From Ischnura elegans (taxonomy: Eukaryota > Arthropoda > Insecta > Odonata > Coenagrionidae), in NCBI RefSeq assembly GCF_921293095.1, contig NW_025791658.1:2852001-2916000 (forward strand): DNA of 64,000 nucleotides, in the 5' to 3' direction. A program made the position numbers and the translations under genes. Position 1 is the first letter of the stretch. The number at the start of each line of letters is the position of its first letter. This document shows, piece after piece, positions 10,081-22,364 of this stretch. The notes beneath the pieces were generated by a model. The model saw only the letters and a program-made list of their open reading frames with translations. It made no database searches and was not told where the DNA came from.

Positions 10081-12500
10081 AAAATTAAATGGCTCATTGG
10101 TGCTTCGCAGAAGTTGATGGCAGAATCTTCCATTTGGCTACCGCGAGTCTCGTACGTCATACCATAGCACTCGTACTCAAAATTCAGTCATACAAACAAT
10201 CATTCACTCAAATCAAAGTAAATGTTACCTCGTTTTTCTCTTTAAGGACAATCACAGCATTGAAATGGATACAATATGTTTCACACAACTCCTCATCAAC
10301 CGTCTCACAAAAAGTATACTCAATTTTCAAAGTTCTATCTTGAAATTACTTGTTGACATTCGCTTAGCTCCAAAAAAAATGTTTTGCTCGCAGAAAATCC
10401 ACTAGAATCGACTCATTAAAACCTTTGGGGCATATTTGAAAGCATCAGTGATCAACTTGACTCCTGTTTCACTTGATGACGCGACAAAACGATCTATTAT
10501 TACCAGGAGACATCTAGCGGGCAACATCGCAATAATGATTTCGGTACGTAGGAATTGGAAAAGCGATGCTCAATTTTTTTTACTCTCGGAGATAACCGCT
10601 AGAGTTCTCCTCCGTCGGAGATAATCCTTAAACATTCATGTATAAGATCGTTGTCTTTTGTCGTCAAGTGAACTGAAATACGAATTGACCTGATTATTGA
10701 AGCTTTCGAATAGGTCCTTAATTCGGCTACTTTTTGGCCAATTTTTCAAAACAGAAATTTTATAAAATAAAAAATCTGTTAACTTTACTTATTCTTGCAC
10801 TAAGTTCATGCCAAGATAATGGCGACCAACCTTCCGTTAAATTTAAATAAAATTTTCTACTCAATTTCGTCTCCAATTTTGCATCAAACATTGAACTATC
10901 CCTTCAGCCGACAGGTTTTCCAGACACGATATATATTTTTTTGCAATTCTTCCCTCACGGAATAAAAAAAACTTCCTAGACAACTGTGTCATATTTGACG
11001 AAAATTTCCTTCTATTATTTCGAGTATCACTCATGAACCTTAAGCATAAGAATATGTACAGTATAATTATGTTTTTGATTCCAAAAAAAAAAGATTTGTT
11101 GACTTTTACAATTGCTTTAGAAACTTTTTTTGTTAAAACTTTTAACTGTAGAAATAAATTATTTATTTACACTGGATAGCTATAATTATAGCTTCAGATT
11201 CATTTATTTTTAATAATGATTATTGATTAAACCATACACGCATTCGCTTGAAGATATTTTTTCTTGGAAAAAGTGTAGTTTAACTACTTACTGCGAAGTA
11301 ATAATTGGATATCTCCCGTTTTTTAAGGGCTCAAAAACCGCTGTAAACATGACGTCTTTATACGGTTCAATAGCAACTACCGTGTACACTGATCTTACAC
11401 GGTTTCGTTAATGTTTTGACATTATGAAATACGCCAGGATTTTTGCTAAATTGTACCAAATTTAAAAAATAATAAAAAATTGTAATAAATATTATGTTTA
11501 AATTGATTGAGTTAAATTTTAAATTGACCAAAAAGAATTGCGAAGGAGTAAGTAATCGGAAATATTGATCAGAACTGATTCATAATCATCATTCCTGATT
11601 GATAGAAAAATTATTTCAAATTTATGTGGTTTGTTGGATACGCTTTTGTGATGAATAAACGTTGGAGCTCTTCAATTAGGCAATAACTAGGAAAAACTTT
11701 TTAAAAAATTAATATCATTTAGGAAAGCATATGATTTCACGAAAAAAATATGTCCATAGTTTCGCCAAATACAGGAATACCACTCTACTTCACCTTTTAA
11801 AAGTTTCCTGCGCCTTTTTTGCTTCACGGATAGCCCTTAATGGTCATATAACGACAAATTCCAAGTTAGATAGGACTTCATTTGCATTTCGCTGTCCTGA
11901 ATTGATATTCGCAAATCTTATGCCCATCTTGCACAAATGCAAATCCAAATTCGATCAATTTTTCCGCCGCCTTACGCATATTAACTTAGCCTTTTTTTTA
12001 GGTCAAAATTTTCCTGAATTTTAAAATCTATTTATATATATTTTTTTTTTTAATACATAGTATGTATATATTTACACTCACACAAACGAATTTTCCACCA
12101 CTCACATCCACCCAAATGTCTGATATCACACACAAAGATAATAGCATTTAAAAAAAAACAAGAATAGTAACCATCATGAAAAATTGAACAAAAAATTTAA
12201 TACTGCCAAATATGTTTTTCTGAGGAAGATCACTGTTTCTAAAAAAACACACTTAAAGTCCTCATTCCACGGTCCATCAGAGGTAAGTTTTTCAAGTAAG
12301 TGTTTGTGAGCATCGATTAATTGCACGATGGATCGACTGTACCGATCTATCGATAGATTACGGCCGGACCTGCCCAGGAATCGAGAAGCGATTGTTTAGA
12401 TACATTTTTTTCGACGGTGAGCAAGATCTTTCGACACATCCTATTCAAGACCAGACACTTTCGTCCGAGCCGACGTATCAAAAACATTCAATAAATTTGA
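10081..12500. other. AT-rich unassigned stretch downstream of teashirt
   Basis: No coding region, RNA gene or classified repeat was recognised. Several 60-100-codon frames exist but show no domain, no codon-use signal and no neighbouring splice structure. Confidence 0.4.
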
Positions 12501-14025
12501 TCAGCTTAACACCACACACAATTTTGCTTCAAACATTGTCAAACACAAGCCGCTTATAGGCCACATCATCAAAACAATAATATGGTTTTCATTATTTGCA
12601 GTTTCAACACCGCGAAGCACTGTAATCCTGCCACCATTACGGGGAACATCTCTACCGAGGTATTGTTGAGCGAAGTGAATAAACCTCGGAAACCATATTG
12701 TTGCCAAACCATTTATTTTTGCGATGTCCTTTTGACCGTCATCACGACTCTTTCACGTCTGATCAACTTTGCGGCAGATCCCACTATGTTGCTAGGCAAC
12801 TCGTATCCTTCAACAAAGGCCCATAAACGCACTCCCTGTCATTGACAATGTAGTCACTCTCTTTTTTTCCCTCTGATAACTGAATCGACCTGCATAGCAC
12901 ACTGATGAGGCCTAAACCTCCTTCAAAATACCATCATTACCACTTCTTGGAAGAACACAAACAAGCTTCAGTCCACAAAACACTCCAGTACCTTGCTCTA
13001 ACAGTAAGAACTGAAGAGAATACTCGCGTATACTTGAGATTGAACAACACAATCGTGTAAAGGGCAATGGCCAACGGCCTTCAAACGATTTAAAATCGAA
13101 TCATTACTATAGTAATTACAATTGTTAATATATTAAGTAACCCTTAATGTAATTATTGCACTCAGATCACATTTAAATAGAGCAAACATCCTTCTACACA
13201 TCTTAATATATTAATTTTTTTAATATCAGCCTTCCTTTAGTCGTATATACCCAGCTAGTTAGGGCAAGGAACAATTTTCTTCAATTGTTTCACGTTTATA
13301 ACGTTCTCTTGTTTATCCTGCGTAATAATTATGCCGCAAAGAATTTAAACTTCAGCTCCCATGACGTCACCAGGAGTTTATGACGTATACACCACACTGC
13401 GGCCATTCTCTGCATGGCCCAAGAGTGCATTAAAATTTAGCAACTGCGCTGTGTACCCAAATTTTGGACCACACTCACGGACATCCAAGTTAGAACACAC
13501 TTGGGTGGCCCATAGGATAATGTTGATCGTCCTTATGACTTTAGAACGCCATTTTGTAGTTTCCGAGCCGGAGGAATATCAATATATGTCACAAGGATGC
13601 ACCACGGTCACTGAATTTGCGACACTTTACACAGGAATATGCGTTTAGGAGATGAACACTGCAAAAGTATTACGGTAGAGATCAAAACTAAAGGGACACA
13701 CTTCGAAATGTGCCGCCCTTGTAGAACAGCGAGCATTTCAAAAGATTTCATAGCAGTACATACCGATCAGGAACCAACAACTGTTAGGGATGGTGGTCAC
13801 TTATCACTCGCAAACTGATGCAGTCATCAGGGAAAATGCTGGTGGAATTTGGCATGTGTTCAGCCCTAATAGGACGCTTACACTTCCCACAAATTGGTCA
13901 CAATGCAACAAGTAACCTCATTCCCACCCTTGAGCCAGTCTCCTGAACGTCGTGAGCGGGATATCGAAAGGGGAAACCTTTCAATAAACTTGAATTTTAG
14001 AGATCAAAAACTTAATACAGCCACT
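12501..14025 (-). other. Probable 3' UTR and downstream flank of teashirt
   Basis: This lies immediately 3' of the stop codon on the minus strand. Candidate poly(A) signals on that strand are ATTAAA (plus-strand TTTAAT at 13218-13223) and AATAAA (TTTATT at 12712-12717). Neither can be confirmed without transcript data. No other gene is seen. Confidence 0.3.
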
Positions 14026-17000
14026 TCAAACGTATTTGCTTGAGAGTTGCTTCGCCAGTTCCGTATACTTGAGAAATTTCGAGTGCGGGCTCTCGTCGGA
14101 TGAGCTAGTTCCAGGAGGCGTCGTGGAGAGCTGTGGACTTCTGGCTTCCTGGACAGTGCTGCCGCCCGCAGAGCCCTGCGTCTTCGGCGAGGATACCTCG
14201 TTCCTACCGCTCGAGTTGGCACTGCCGACTTCCTGAGCTCCCTGACTGCCCCCACCTGAGCCTGCCGGGGAAGGTTCTGGCAACTGTCCATCCTTGACGA
14301 AGTGCATCTTGGACAAGTGATGCCTGTAAGCTCCCTTGGACACGAAAGGGGTCTCGCAGAAGGCGCATTTGAGCAAGGAATCGCTGACTACCGCATCGTT
14401 GCAGGCCCAGCTGAAAGCCAAGATCGCGCCTGGATTACTTGGCGATGTGTTGGAGGAAGAAGGGTAGTTAGCGTTGAGGGTAGAGCTCGTAGAACCCACA
14501 CTGGGCGACCGTGCTAAGACTGACTGGTGCCCGGCGGAACCAGCGTGGTTGTGGTGGGACTCTGTCTTGTCGCAGAGCTTCTGTAAAGCCGCCAATGGAT
14601 GAGATGTAGTAACACCAGTAGCTGAGCCAGAAGACGCAGCCTGACTACCCCCAGCGGTGTCTCCAGACAGGCTATCGAACATGGAAGAGAGCGCTCCTAG
14701 ACTACCGGCCGCCTGAGCCTTTGGACTCCCCTTACTGGAGTCGTCATCCTTTTCCCCGTCATCTTCAACTTTGACATCCTCCAGCTTTACCTCAATCTTC
14801 GCCTTCTCATCCGTCTTGGAAGACTTTGATGCCCTCTCCTCCTTGTCCTCAGAGGTTTTATCTGCCGTTTCATCAACATCCCCATCTGGTTGACCGTCCT
14901 CGGGGTCCCGATCGCTGGCGGCCTCTTCGTCATCCTCTTTCTTGACCTCTGGGTCTCCTTCCCTCTCCGCATCCCTACCGTCAACTGTTTTCCCAGCATC
15001 CTTAGCGTCCTGGTTCGCGTCATCAGAGTCTGCCACCCTATCCACCTCCCCGGACGCCGTGACGGAGCCTTCCTTATCGTGCTCATCCTCGCTGCTGACC
15101 ACGTCCTCCTTCTTGTCCCGTTTCTCGTCTCCAGCCATCGGCGTAGCCGGCTGGGACGTGGGAGGTGTGGAATTCGCAAGGTTTACGGCGGTGGGCGTGG
15201 AAACTGGAGATGTCTGGATGGCTTCAGGGGTTGATCTAGGAGTCAAGCTCTTCTGTCTCCTGTCTGGCGGGGTGACGGAGCCGCCACCTCCACAGCGGTC
15301 GGAAACTGAACTACTCTCGCTCCCGCTCCTCTCGCGTTTCCCGGCGCCACCTTGCGTGACGGGGTTGAGTAGTCCGCCAAACTGACCGTAAGCGTGGTAT
15401 CCCCTGAGTAGATTCATAGTGTGAGGGTCTACGAGAGGCTTAGTATAGTCCACCGTTTCGTCAATCCCAAGCCTCTTCAGTATGCTTGAACCGATTGGCT
15501 GGGATCCCGCCGCGACGTTGCCAGACTGACCACCGCCCACGCCTCCGGCGTATCCCTGCCTCATTCTAGAGTCGAAACTCTTCTCGATAAGCTTCTCTAT
15601 AGCGTTGAGGACAGACGGGGAAGATCCAGGCAAGCCACTACCCAATGGCATATCGCTTTTGGAGGAAGCAGTGTTGTCAGATTTATCAGGCGTTGACAGC
15701 TTCGACCCTGGCCTTTGAGGGGGTGGTAGGCTGTTTCCGTCCGGTGTTCTGGCACCCGCTGCGGCCGCCGCAGCCGCCGTGGCAGCCTCCTGCACCTCAC
15801 TCATGAGGGCGCTCTTGAGGAGGTTCCGCTGATGGGTCAAACTGGCAACACTGCCCCCCACGCACTGCCTTATGTGCTCCACGAACATGGCCGTCTCTAT
15901 TCTCTCCCCACACTTTTCGCAAGTTATTCTTCCCCCTCCAGCGCTGCCAAGCATTGCCATGTTGCTACCTTTCCCATCCCCACCACCGTTTTTTAGCTCA
16001 TTCTGGGCTCGCTCTAATTCTAGTAGTTTCCTGACCGGCAATGACTTCTTCCTCTTTTCCCTGGCGGCCATTGCGGAGGCATTGTTGCCAGTTCCACTCC
16101 CGGCTCTACGTCTTGCCTGCCCGCTGTTGCCAAGTTGTCCGGCAGCGCCACCTTCTGTGATACTCCTCATGATGTGCTCTTTGTAGTGAGCGTTCTTGAC
16201 CATGTGGTTTGACAATTCCTTCAGGCTTCCGAAGGCTTCGTCGCAAACCTTGCAGGTTAAGACGGCTGTCACGTGACCACCCTGAGATGCAGCGTTGCCA
16301 GATGATCCACCTGTTGTGCTGTTGGTTGAGTTGCCACCCGTACTGCCACCGGTTGCACCACCTCCAGCAGCACCCCCAGCGCCCCCACTGCCCCCTCTAT
16401 CGTCGGCAGACTTCCAGGAGATAATCTGCTCCTGGGAGACAATGTTCGTGTAATGTTGGGTTTGCTGCATGTGCGACGTCATCTCTGCGAGCGATCTGAA
16501 GCTCTGGCCACACCACATGCATTTCAGAATCTGCCTTGTCTGCTCTGCACCCTTACCAAGCCAAACGTCCTGCCCTCTCACCAACTTCCGCGGCAAGGGC
16601 ATGGTTTCCTTTATAAGCAAACTGAGATCTTTCCCTCCCTGCTGGTTTCCTGAGGAGGCGGTGTTGCCAGATCCTCCCTGGCTCCCCCCCGTGTTCCCGG
16701 ATATATTTGAAGTCGACTGCACCATCGAAGGGGACTGCTGGGTGGACTGCGAAGTAGATATGGCAACGCTGACAGGTACTTGACCCTGTGGCATTCCCTG
16801 CACGCCGCAATGCTTGGCTTCCTTCATGTGCACGGTTAGTGCTGAGAGGGACTGGAAGCTCTGTCTGCACCAAACGCACTTCAGCACGTCTCTCGCCTGT
16901 TCCGCGCCTTTGGAGAGCCAGTGAGATTGCCACGCGCTCTGTCGGGAGGACACCGAACCCCCGCCGGCTCCTCCAGCGCCGCCCTGGTGTTGCCGAAGGT

Positions 17001-18154
17001 AAGATAGCGCAGCGGCGTCTTCCCTGACGGAATCACTCCCCAGTTTGCTGAGTTCGCTCATCTTCTCCAAGGCTTTCGTCGCGTCGCTGGGCGCGACAGA
17101 GGAGGCAAGACTGTATCCAGGAGATCCAGACATGCTGCCCTTGACTTTCCCATTCCAGGGATCGGGGGAGGACTGCCTTAAGGAATTGGACTGGTGTTGT
17201 GTAGTGGGTGGAGTATGGTGGTGGTGGTGGGTCTGAGCAGATTTCGAGGTTTGATAAAATGGGTAAGGTAGGTTCTGTCCTGGCGGGACAGGGTTCGCCG
17301 CAGCTGACCAGGGAGTCGGCGGCTGTTTGAACGCCTCCGACCGGCCTGACTGTGACCCCCGCCTGTGAGGCAAGAGATGGCTAGCGATCGAAGAGGCAAG
17401 AGATGCTAGTGGGGACATTGATGTGGTTGGCGTTCCGACCCCGACGTGGAGATTCTGTGGTGTCTGACTAGCTGTTCCAGGGACGGTGGATATGGAGACA
17501 TCTTCGGAGCTGGCTAGCCTCTGTCTCTTCCGCCTGTTCACGCTGAGGTCCAAGGGACTGCTTAGGTCTAGAGTTGAGACTTGGGGTGTGGTGGGTTTAC
17601 TGAGGTTAAGCACACCGCCCTCCTCTTCAATGGACTCGTCCTGATCCATGTCCGACTCGCCCTCTTCCTCGCTTTCTCCGTCCTCCCCGCTGTCCCTACC
17701 TCCATCTCGCCTTCTACCACGTTTCCGGCCCTTCGTGCTAAAGTCTAGGATCTCCGCGTTGCCACCGCTGCCCGGTTCAGACTGCACGACCGATCTGCTC
17801 GTCGACAGGACCCCGGGGGCACTGCCCAGCAGGGCGGCAGCCGTCGTGGGGTTGAGCATCACGGCCGCGGGGGGTGTCGCCAAGATGGCCGCCGAGGGGG
17901 ACAAGATGGCGGCCGACGGAGGCAAGATGGCCGCCGCCGGACCCAACATGGCTGCCGCTGTGGGGTGCAACGGGATGGGCTGGTGGTGCCCAGGGGGTAG
18001 AACGTGCGGCGTTCTGTGAAGGTCGATGATTGGCTGGATCTGCTGTGCGGCCAGAAGGGGCGTGGCCAGGCTAGGAGAAGTAGCTGGTGGAGATGGGGAA
18101 GGAGTGTTCGGCTGCGACGGGACGGTGGCTCCTCCACGCGGACTGTTCTGGTCC
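14026..18154 (-). CDS. tio/tsh: Tiptop/Teashirt family zinc-finger protein, large 3' coding exon
   Basis: This exon encodes 1,375 residues plus stop of a nuclear transcriptional regulator of the Teashirt family, which patterns trunk, limbs and eye in insects. Counting from its first full codon: basic nuclear-localisation clusters at about 141-149 and 207-212; a PLDLS CtBP co-repressor motif at 200-204 and a related VLNLS at 181-185; three wide-spaced fingers C-x2-C-x12-H-x5-H at 426-448, 545-567 and 634-656, two preceded by the family signature WL(S/G)KGAEQ; a C2HC-type finger at 745-764; the conserved LKRLGIDETVDYTKPL block near 892; an acidic Lys/Glu region; a C-terminal finger C-x2-C-x12-H-x4-H at about 1263-1284; and the C-terminus KYTELAKQLSSKYV. 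The acceptor is a pyrimidine-rich tract ending CCCAG at 18155 and is phase 2, matching the upstream exon. The in-frame ATG at 18204 is preceded by stops and is probably intronic. More fingers than Drosophila Tsh suggest a single tio/tsh-type gene. Confidence 0.95.
17881..17955. repeat. 21-bp coding minisatellite with YY1/Pho-like sites
   Basis: Inside the teashirt exon, CAAGATGGCCGC-type 12-mers start at 17881, 17902, 17923 and 17944, exactly 21 bp apart. On the coding strand they encode a 7-residue repeat of the form P-S-A-A-I-L-x. On the plus strand each resembles the YY1/Pho consensus core ATGGC. Confidence 0.7.
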
Positions 18155-18210
18155 CTGGGCGATGAAGAGCGGAAATCCTTGGTTTTAGAATATGCTGACA
18201 CCATAAACTA

Positions 18211-18521
18211 CTAATGTCTCCATGCTTCTGGGTTTCACCGCGTGGTTTTCTTTGCGACGACAGTTTCTCCGGTATTCCAACCGGCGTCTTCAGGTCGATG
18301 TCGGGGTTAAATTTTTTGTGACTTTTATAGTTCATTCTTGGCGAGAAAAAAGAAGGAGGACCTATCAGCATCCAGCATGAAAAAAATTGGCGCCAAGAAT
18401 GAACTATTTAAGTCACCAAAAATTGAATCCCGACATCGACCTGAAGACGCCGGTTGGAATACCGGAGAAACGATCGTCATAAAGAAAATCCACGCGGAAA
18501 ATTCAGAAGCATGGAGACATC
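18211..18521. repeat. Inverted repeat pair with hammerhead-like cores
   Basis: Arms 18211-18346 and 18390-18521 are diverged reverse complements around a 43-bp spacer. Each contains CTGAAGA, a GCCGGT/ACCGG stem with loop, and GAGAAAC. On the minus strand (18255-18297) CGAC precedes CTGAAGA and GTCG follows TGTC, giving a possible stem I. The pair probably derives from PLE termini. It lies 57 bp upstream of the teashirt exon acceptor. Confidence 0.75.
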
Positions 18522-18708
18522 ATCTAGACAACGCCGCGGAAAACTATGCATCCACCAAAAATACTATCTTGCAAGCATCCTTTGTCATGCACTCTATCCA
18601 GGAAATACTATACGTGCTATTCAAGTTGAAAATTAAAGCTTCATCGTCAACTTTCCCATGCTTCATACCCAAGCCAGAGAGATTAGTACGCCTGTCGGAG
18701 AAACCCCT

Positions 18709-19265
18709 ATCGTCTGAACATCGGTTATCATGCAAACGAATAGTAAACTGTGTAGTGAAGATGTAAGTCCAACACCACCAGCTGTCCTCTTCGAAGATTC
18801 CAAAGCCATGCAAATTCGTTCATGAAGAAGTTCAGGATCTTCACTGTTATTCCGTGCAGAAATAGTCCCAATGTTTCATTTCCATGCAAGTTACCATGCC
18901 AAATAAGCCATTCAAAAAATCGATTTTCATGCAAATTAATTACTATTTTTCCATTGTTATTGATTCAATCCGCACATTAAAGACATCGTTACGACATTTT
19001 AAAATCATGCCTGTTAAATGTAAGTAAGCGAAAAATCATGAGTATTCATCAAAAGTTCTCCATGCAATTCCACACCAGTGAAGCAATTACAATGAAGCCG
19101 CTACGCGTAATCTAGAACCCTACTGTGCCAATTATGCTTTATAGCCATTTCTTAAACGTTTAAAACCTATGATTAGAACTTCCATAGTCTACCAAAAACA
19201 AAAGAAATGCATAGGGGCGATAAAAATTCATTTGGGTTTTCAATCGGTACAGCACTACCACCGTT
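18709..19265. repeat. Intronic duplicated block, copy A
   Basis: From TATCGTCTGAACATCG to TACCACCG this block matches 20432-20991 in the same orientation along its full length with scattered differences. It has no open frame conserved between copies and no terminal repeats, and it contains repeated ATGCAA phrases (octamer-like). Its nature is unknown. Confidence 0.85.
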
Positions 19266-19293
19266 TAGAAGGAGAAAAGGCATACATATGCTT

Positions 19294-19862
19294 AATAGGG
19301 TAGTTTCATTCATCAAAGAAAACGAAATGCATTGATTGCGATTCCTTACCCACCATTAGTGTATTCATAGTATACAAATTATTTGGTTTCAGAAATTCCA
19401 GTTTAGACGAATGGCAATGGTCAATTTTAACATCATTTGAAAAAGGCCAGATTGGCGCACATGCGATGCCACTCCACGTGACGTCAAAGGGACCTAGATG
19501 CCACGAGTAGATAGGAGTTTTAAATCATCCGAGATTACCAATGCATGCATGAGGCACAGAGTTCAGGGAGACATCTCTTGATAATCACCTATTAAAACTA
19601 CCAACGATCGGTAAGTTTCCTTCGTTTGATATCGTATTAATCATCCTTATTTAAGCCAAGCGCTACCAGCTAGTAGGGTACTCTGCTACCTGCTAGCAGC
19701 CTGCATCGCAGTGGCGCACATATCCTCGCAACAAGGTCACCTCACTTGCGGATGTTGGAAACAGAATGACGTCACACGGGTTTTCCCAGATTTCACATTC
19801 AGCCGTCGCGTTTTCGCGCGCTTGAAAATTTTTACTTTTGATGTAATCGCGAAAATAGATAT
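19294..19862 (+). mobile_element. AATT element, copy 1 (right end lost)
   Basis: It starts AATAGGGTAGTTTCATTCATC and follows the family sequence through CACGTGACGTCA and the GCTACCTGCTAGCAG region, then breaks into an ATT microsatellite (19861-19886) before its right terminus. Confidence 0.85.
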
Positions 19863-19889
19863 TATTATTATTATTATTATTATTATAGT

Positions 19890-20432
19890 ATTCTACCGAT
19901 TAAGGTAGGTTTCCATGGAGTATTCAAGAAGTGATCTGGGAGCCTCCCTTTCCTTCCAGCACTGCTTTCTTCAATTCACTGTAAGGCCTACTCTCTTTCA
20001 ATCTATCTAAAAATCCTATTTTTTTTTCCTTCCCCTCCCTCGTTTCCCTAACATTCTACCCTCTAACACCATTTTCAACACCCCCCCCCCGCTAAGCACT
20101 AACTCCATCCATACCTTCTGTCTCCTCCGTATCTCATCTAAAAGCTGCCTCTCCTCGCCAACCATATCCAGCACTTCGTCGTTCCTTTTCCTCTCCGTCC
20201 ATTTCTCCCTCTCCATTCTTCTCCATACCCACATCTCGAATGCCTCAAATCTTCTCTCGTCTTCTTTCCTCAGTGTACACGTTTCCGCACCGTAGAGAGC
20301 TACACTCCAAATCAAACTCTTCACCAACCTTTTCTTTAAACTCTTACATAACGATCCTCTCAGAAGCTCCTTCCTGGTCATGAACGCCTCCTTTGCTAAT
20401 GCAATCCGCTTCCTGATGTCCTTACTACCCAT
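19890..20432 (-). pseudogene. LINE reverse transcriptase C-terminal fragment
   Basis: A minus-strand frame of 138 residues encodes GSKDIRKRIALAKEAF, then YGAETCTLRKEDERRFEAFEMWVWRRM and a basic tail. This matches the same C-terminal region as the LINE at 4.0-4.9 kb but is a different subfamily. It is only the end of the element, with a C-run (20082-20090) inside. Its edge abuts copy B of the intronic duplication. Confidence 0.75.
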
Positions 20433-20991
20433 ATCGTCTGAACATCGATTATCATGCCAATGAATAATAAACTGTGTAGTGAAGATGTAAGTCCAACACC
20501 ATCAGCTGTCCTCTTCGAAGACTCCAAAGCCATGCAAATTCGTTCATGAAGAATTTCGGGATCTTCTGTCAGTCGGTGCAAACAGAAATAGTCTCAATGT
20601 TTCATTTCCATGCAAGTTACCATGTCAAAGAAGCTCTTCAAAAATCGATTTTCATGCAAAGAAATTACTTATTTTCTATTTTAATTGATTCAATCCGCAC
20701 ATTAAAGCGATAATTTCGACATTTTAAAAGCATGCCTGTTAAATTCAAGTAAGCGAAAAATCATTACTTTTCATCCAAAGATCTCCGTGCAATTGCACAC
20801 CAGTGAAGCAATTACAATGAAGCAGCTACGTCTAATCTAGAACCCTACTGTTCCAAATATGCTTTATAGCCATTTCTTAAACGTTTATAAACTATGGTTA
20901 GAGCTTCCATAGTCTACCAAAAACAAAAGAAATGCATAGGAGCGAGAATAAGTCACTTGGTTTTTTGATCGGTACAACACTACCACCGTGT
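20432..20991. repeat. Intronic duplicated block, copy B
   Basis: Direct-orientation partner of 18709-19265. Both copies start at the same base run and end at TACCACCG. The separation equals copy A plus 1.17 kb of later insertions. Confidence 0.85.
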
Positions 20992-21226
20992 AGTTCCGGA
21001 GGACGCAAATATAGCAGAGTATTATGTAGTCTTGGGTGTTACTACAAAACTGAATGCATTCCATAAAATGCCATTTTAATGCACATGCGCCTTTAGAACC
21101 ATTCAAGCAACGACTAATATGTCGCAAAACGCATAATCTTTCAAGCATGCAGGAAAAGCACAGCAATTTACGATCCAAAACACCAAAAAGCATAGTATTT
21201 TTGCGACTACATTAACATAAGCATCC

Positions 21227-22318
21227 TTACACCCTATTATGCCCGAGTGGGTCCAATTGACCCAATATGACCATGTTTGCACATTTTACTCAAAATATTT
21301 CATTCCTTCCCACGTTGTTTATTAATTTTGCTTATAAAGCATTTGGGTGGGTAGTAGAAACTTTAATTAGACGAAAAATATTACAATTGCAGTTGTTCCA
21401 AAATTTCTATGGTGTTACGGGAAACTAGCCTCCACAAATTTGTGAATAACTATCACTTTTCATCTAATGGGTTTGGGAGGTACAATGAATTTCAATAGTA
21501 TCAGGTTTAAAACAAATTACAGCAACATTTTGACAATAAATCAGTATTAATCACACCGTTACATTGAATACAATGGAAAAGTAGAAAGGCTTCAAATGAA
21601 TTTGATAGTCTGGGTCAAAATGAGCCATCCGGGTATGGCAGGAATAATTGATAAGAGAAAATAGAAAAAAATTATAATATTAGGCCTGACTTTTGCACAG
21701 TGGCATACCTAACTAAACAGTTAAAAGTCATAAAATATGAGTATAAAATTTTCCTTCCTTTAAAAATAATCAACATAATTATTCTTTTTTTGTGAAATTT
21801 ACCCATCCGGGGATTCCAGTGTTAAAAGGTGGTCATAATAAGAAAATATCGTAAAATCTCTTTGAAATCAGGAATATTACAGATTTCGAGGCCGCAATTT
21901 ACGAATATGATACTGTAATATAAAAAAAAATAGTTCTTTTGCTAAAAAACAATGTCTTTCGTCAAAAAAAAGTAATGGGTAGAACAATCTATATAGTTAA
22001 AAGTCATGAAATATGAGTCTAAAATTTTGCTTGGTGGTCATATTCAGTAAACAACGCAAAATCTGTTTGAAAAATCTGGAATATAAGAGATTTCGAGGTC
22101 GCTAATTCCCAATATGATATTGTAATACAAATAAAATTGTGTTTTTGACAAAAAAACATTGTTTTTTTTTCTAAAAAAAAGAGTAATTGGTAGAAAAGAC
22201 TTACAAACAGTTAAAAGTAATGAGGTATGAGTCTAAAATTTTTCTTCCTTTCAAAATAATCAACATAAATAGTCTTCTTTTTTGGTCGAATTGACCCACC
22301 CGGGCATTCACGTGTTAA
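21227..22318. mobile_element. TTAA-type non-autonomous element (about 1.1 kb)
   Basis: The right end, read inward, is TTAACACGTGAATGCCCGGG followed by GGGTCAATT. The left end is TTACACCCTATTATGCCCGA followed by GGGTCCAATTGACCC. The termini are alignable inverted repeats and the right edge is TTAA. Internally, the phrase AGTTAAAAGTCAT...TATGAGT recurs near 21720, 21998 and 22208. No transposase frame. Confidence 0.6.
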
Positions 22319-22364
22319 AATAGAAAACAAGATGGAGGATGAAAAACAAAATGGCCGCCCCTAC

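Larger units (their letters stand above)
18155..22364 (-). other. Teashirt intron 2 (about 4.2 kb, phase 2)
   Basis: The donor is ACAAG followed by GTAGGG at 22364 and the acceptor ends CCCAG at 18155. Joining gives an AG|G arginine codon and keeps the frame. The intron contains an inverted repeat pair, a duplicated 560-bp block, an AATT-element copy, a LINE fragment and a TTAA-type element. Confidence 0.75.

Noticed and set aside
18155..18204. ATG at 18204 as the Teashirt start codon
   Set aside because: It is preceded by in-frame stops, and the phase-2 acceptor at 18155 joins cleanly to the upstream exon, so this segment is most likely intronic.
14036..18371. Many 60-170-codon open frames overlapping the Teashirt exon in other frames
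   Set aside because: Antisense and shifted-frame shadows of a long GC-rich coding exon, with low-complexity Arg/Ser/Pro translations.
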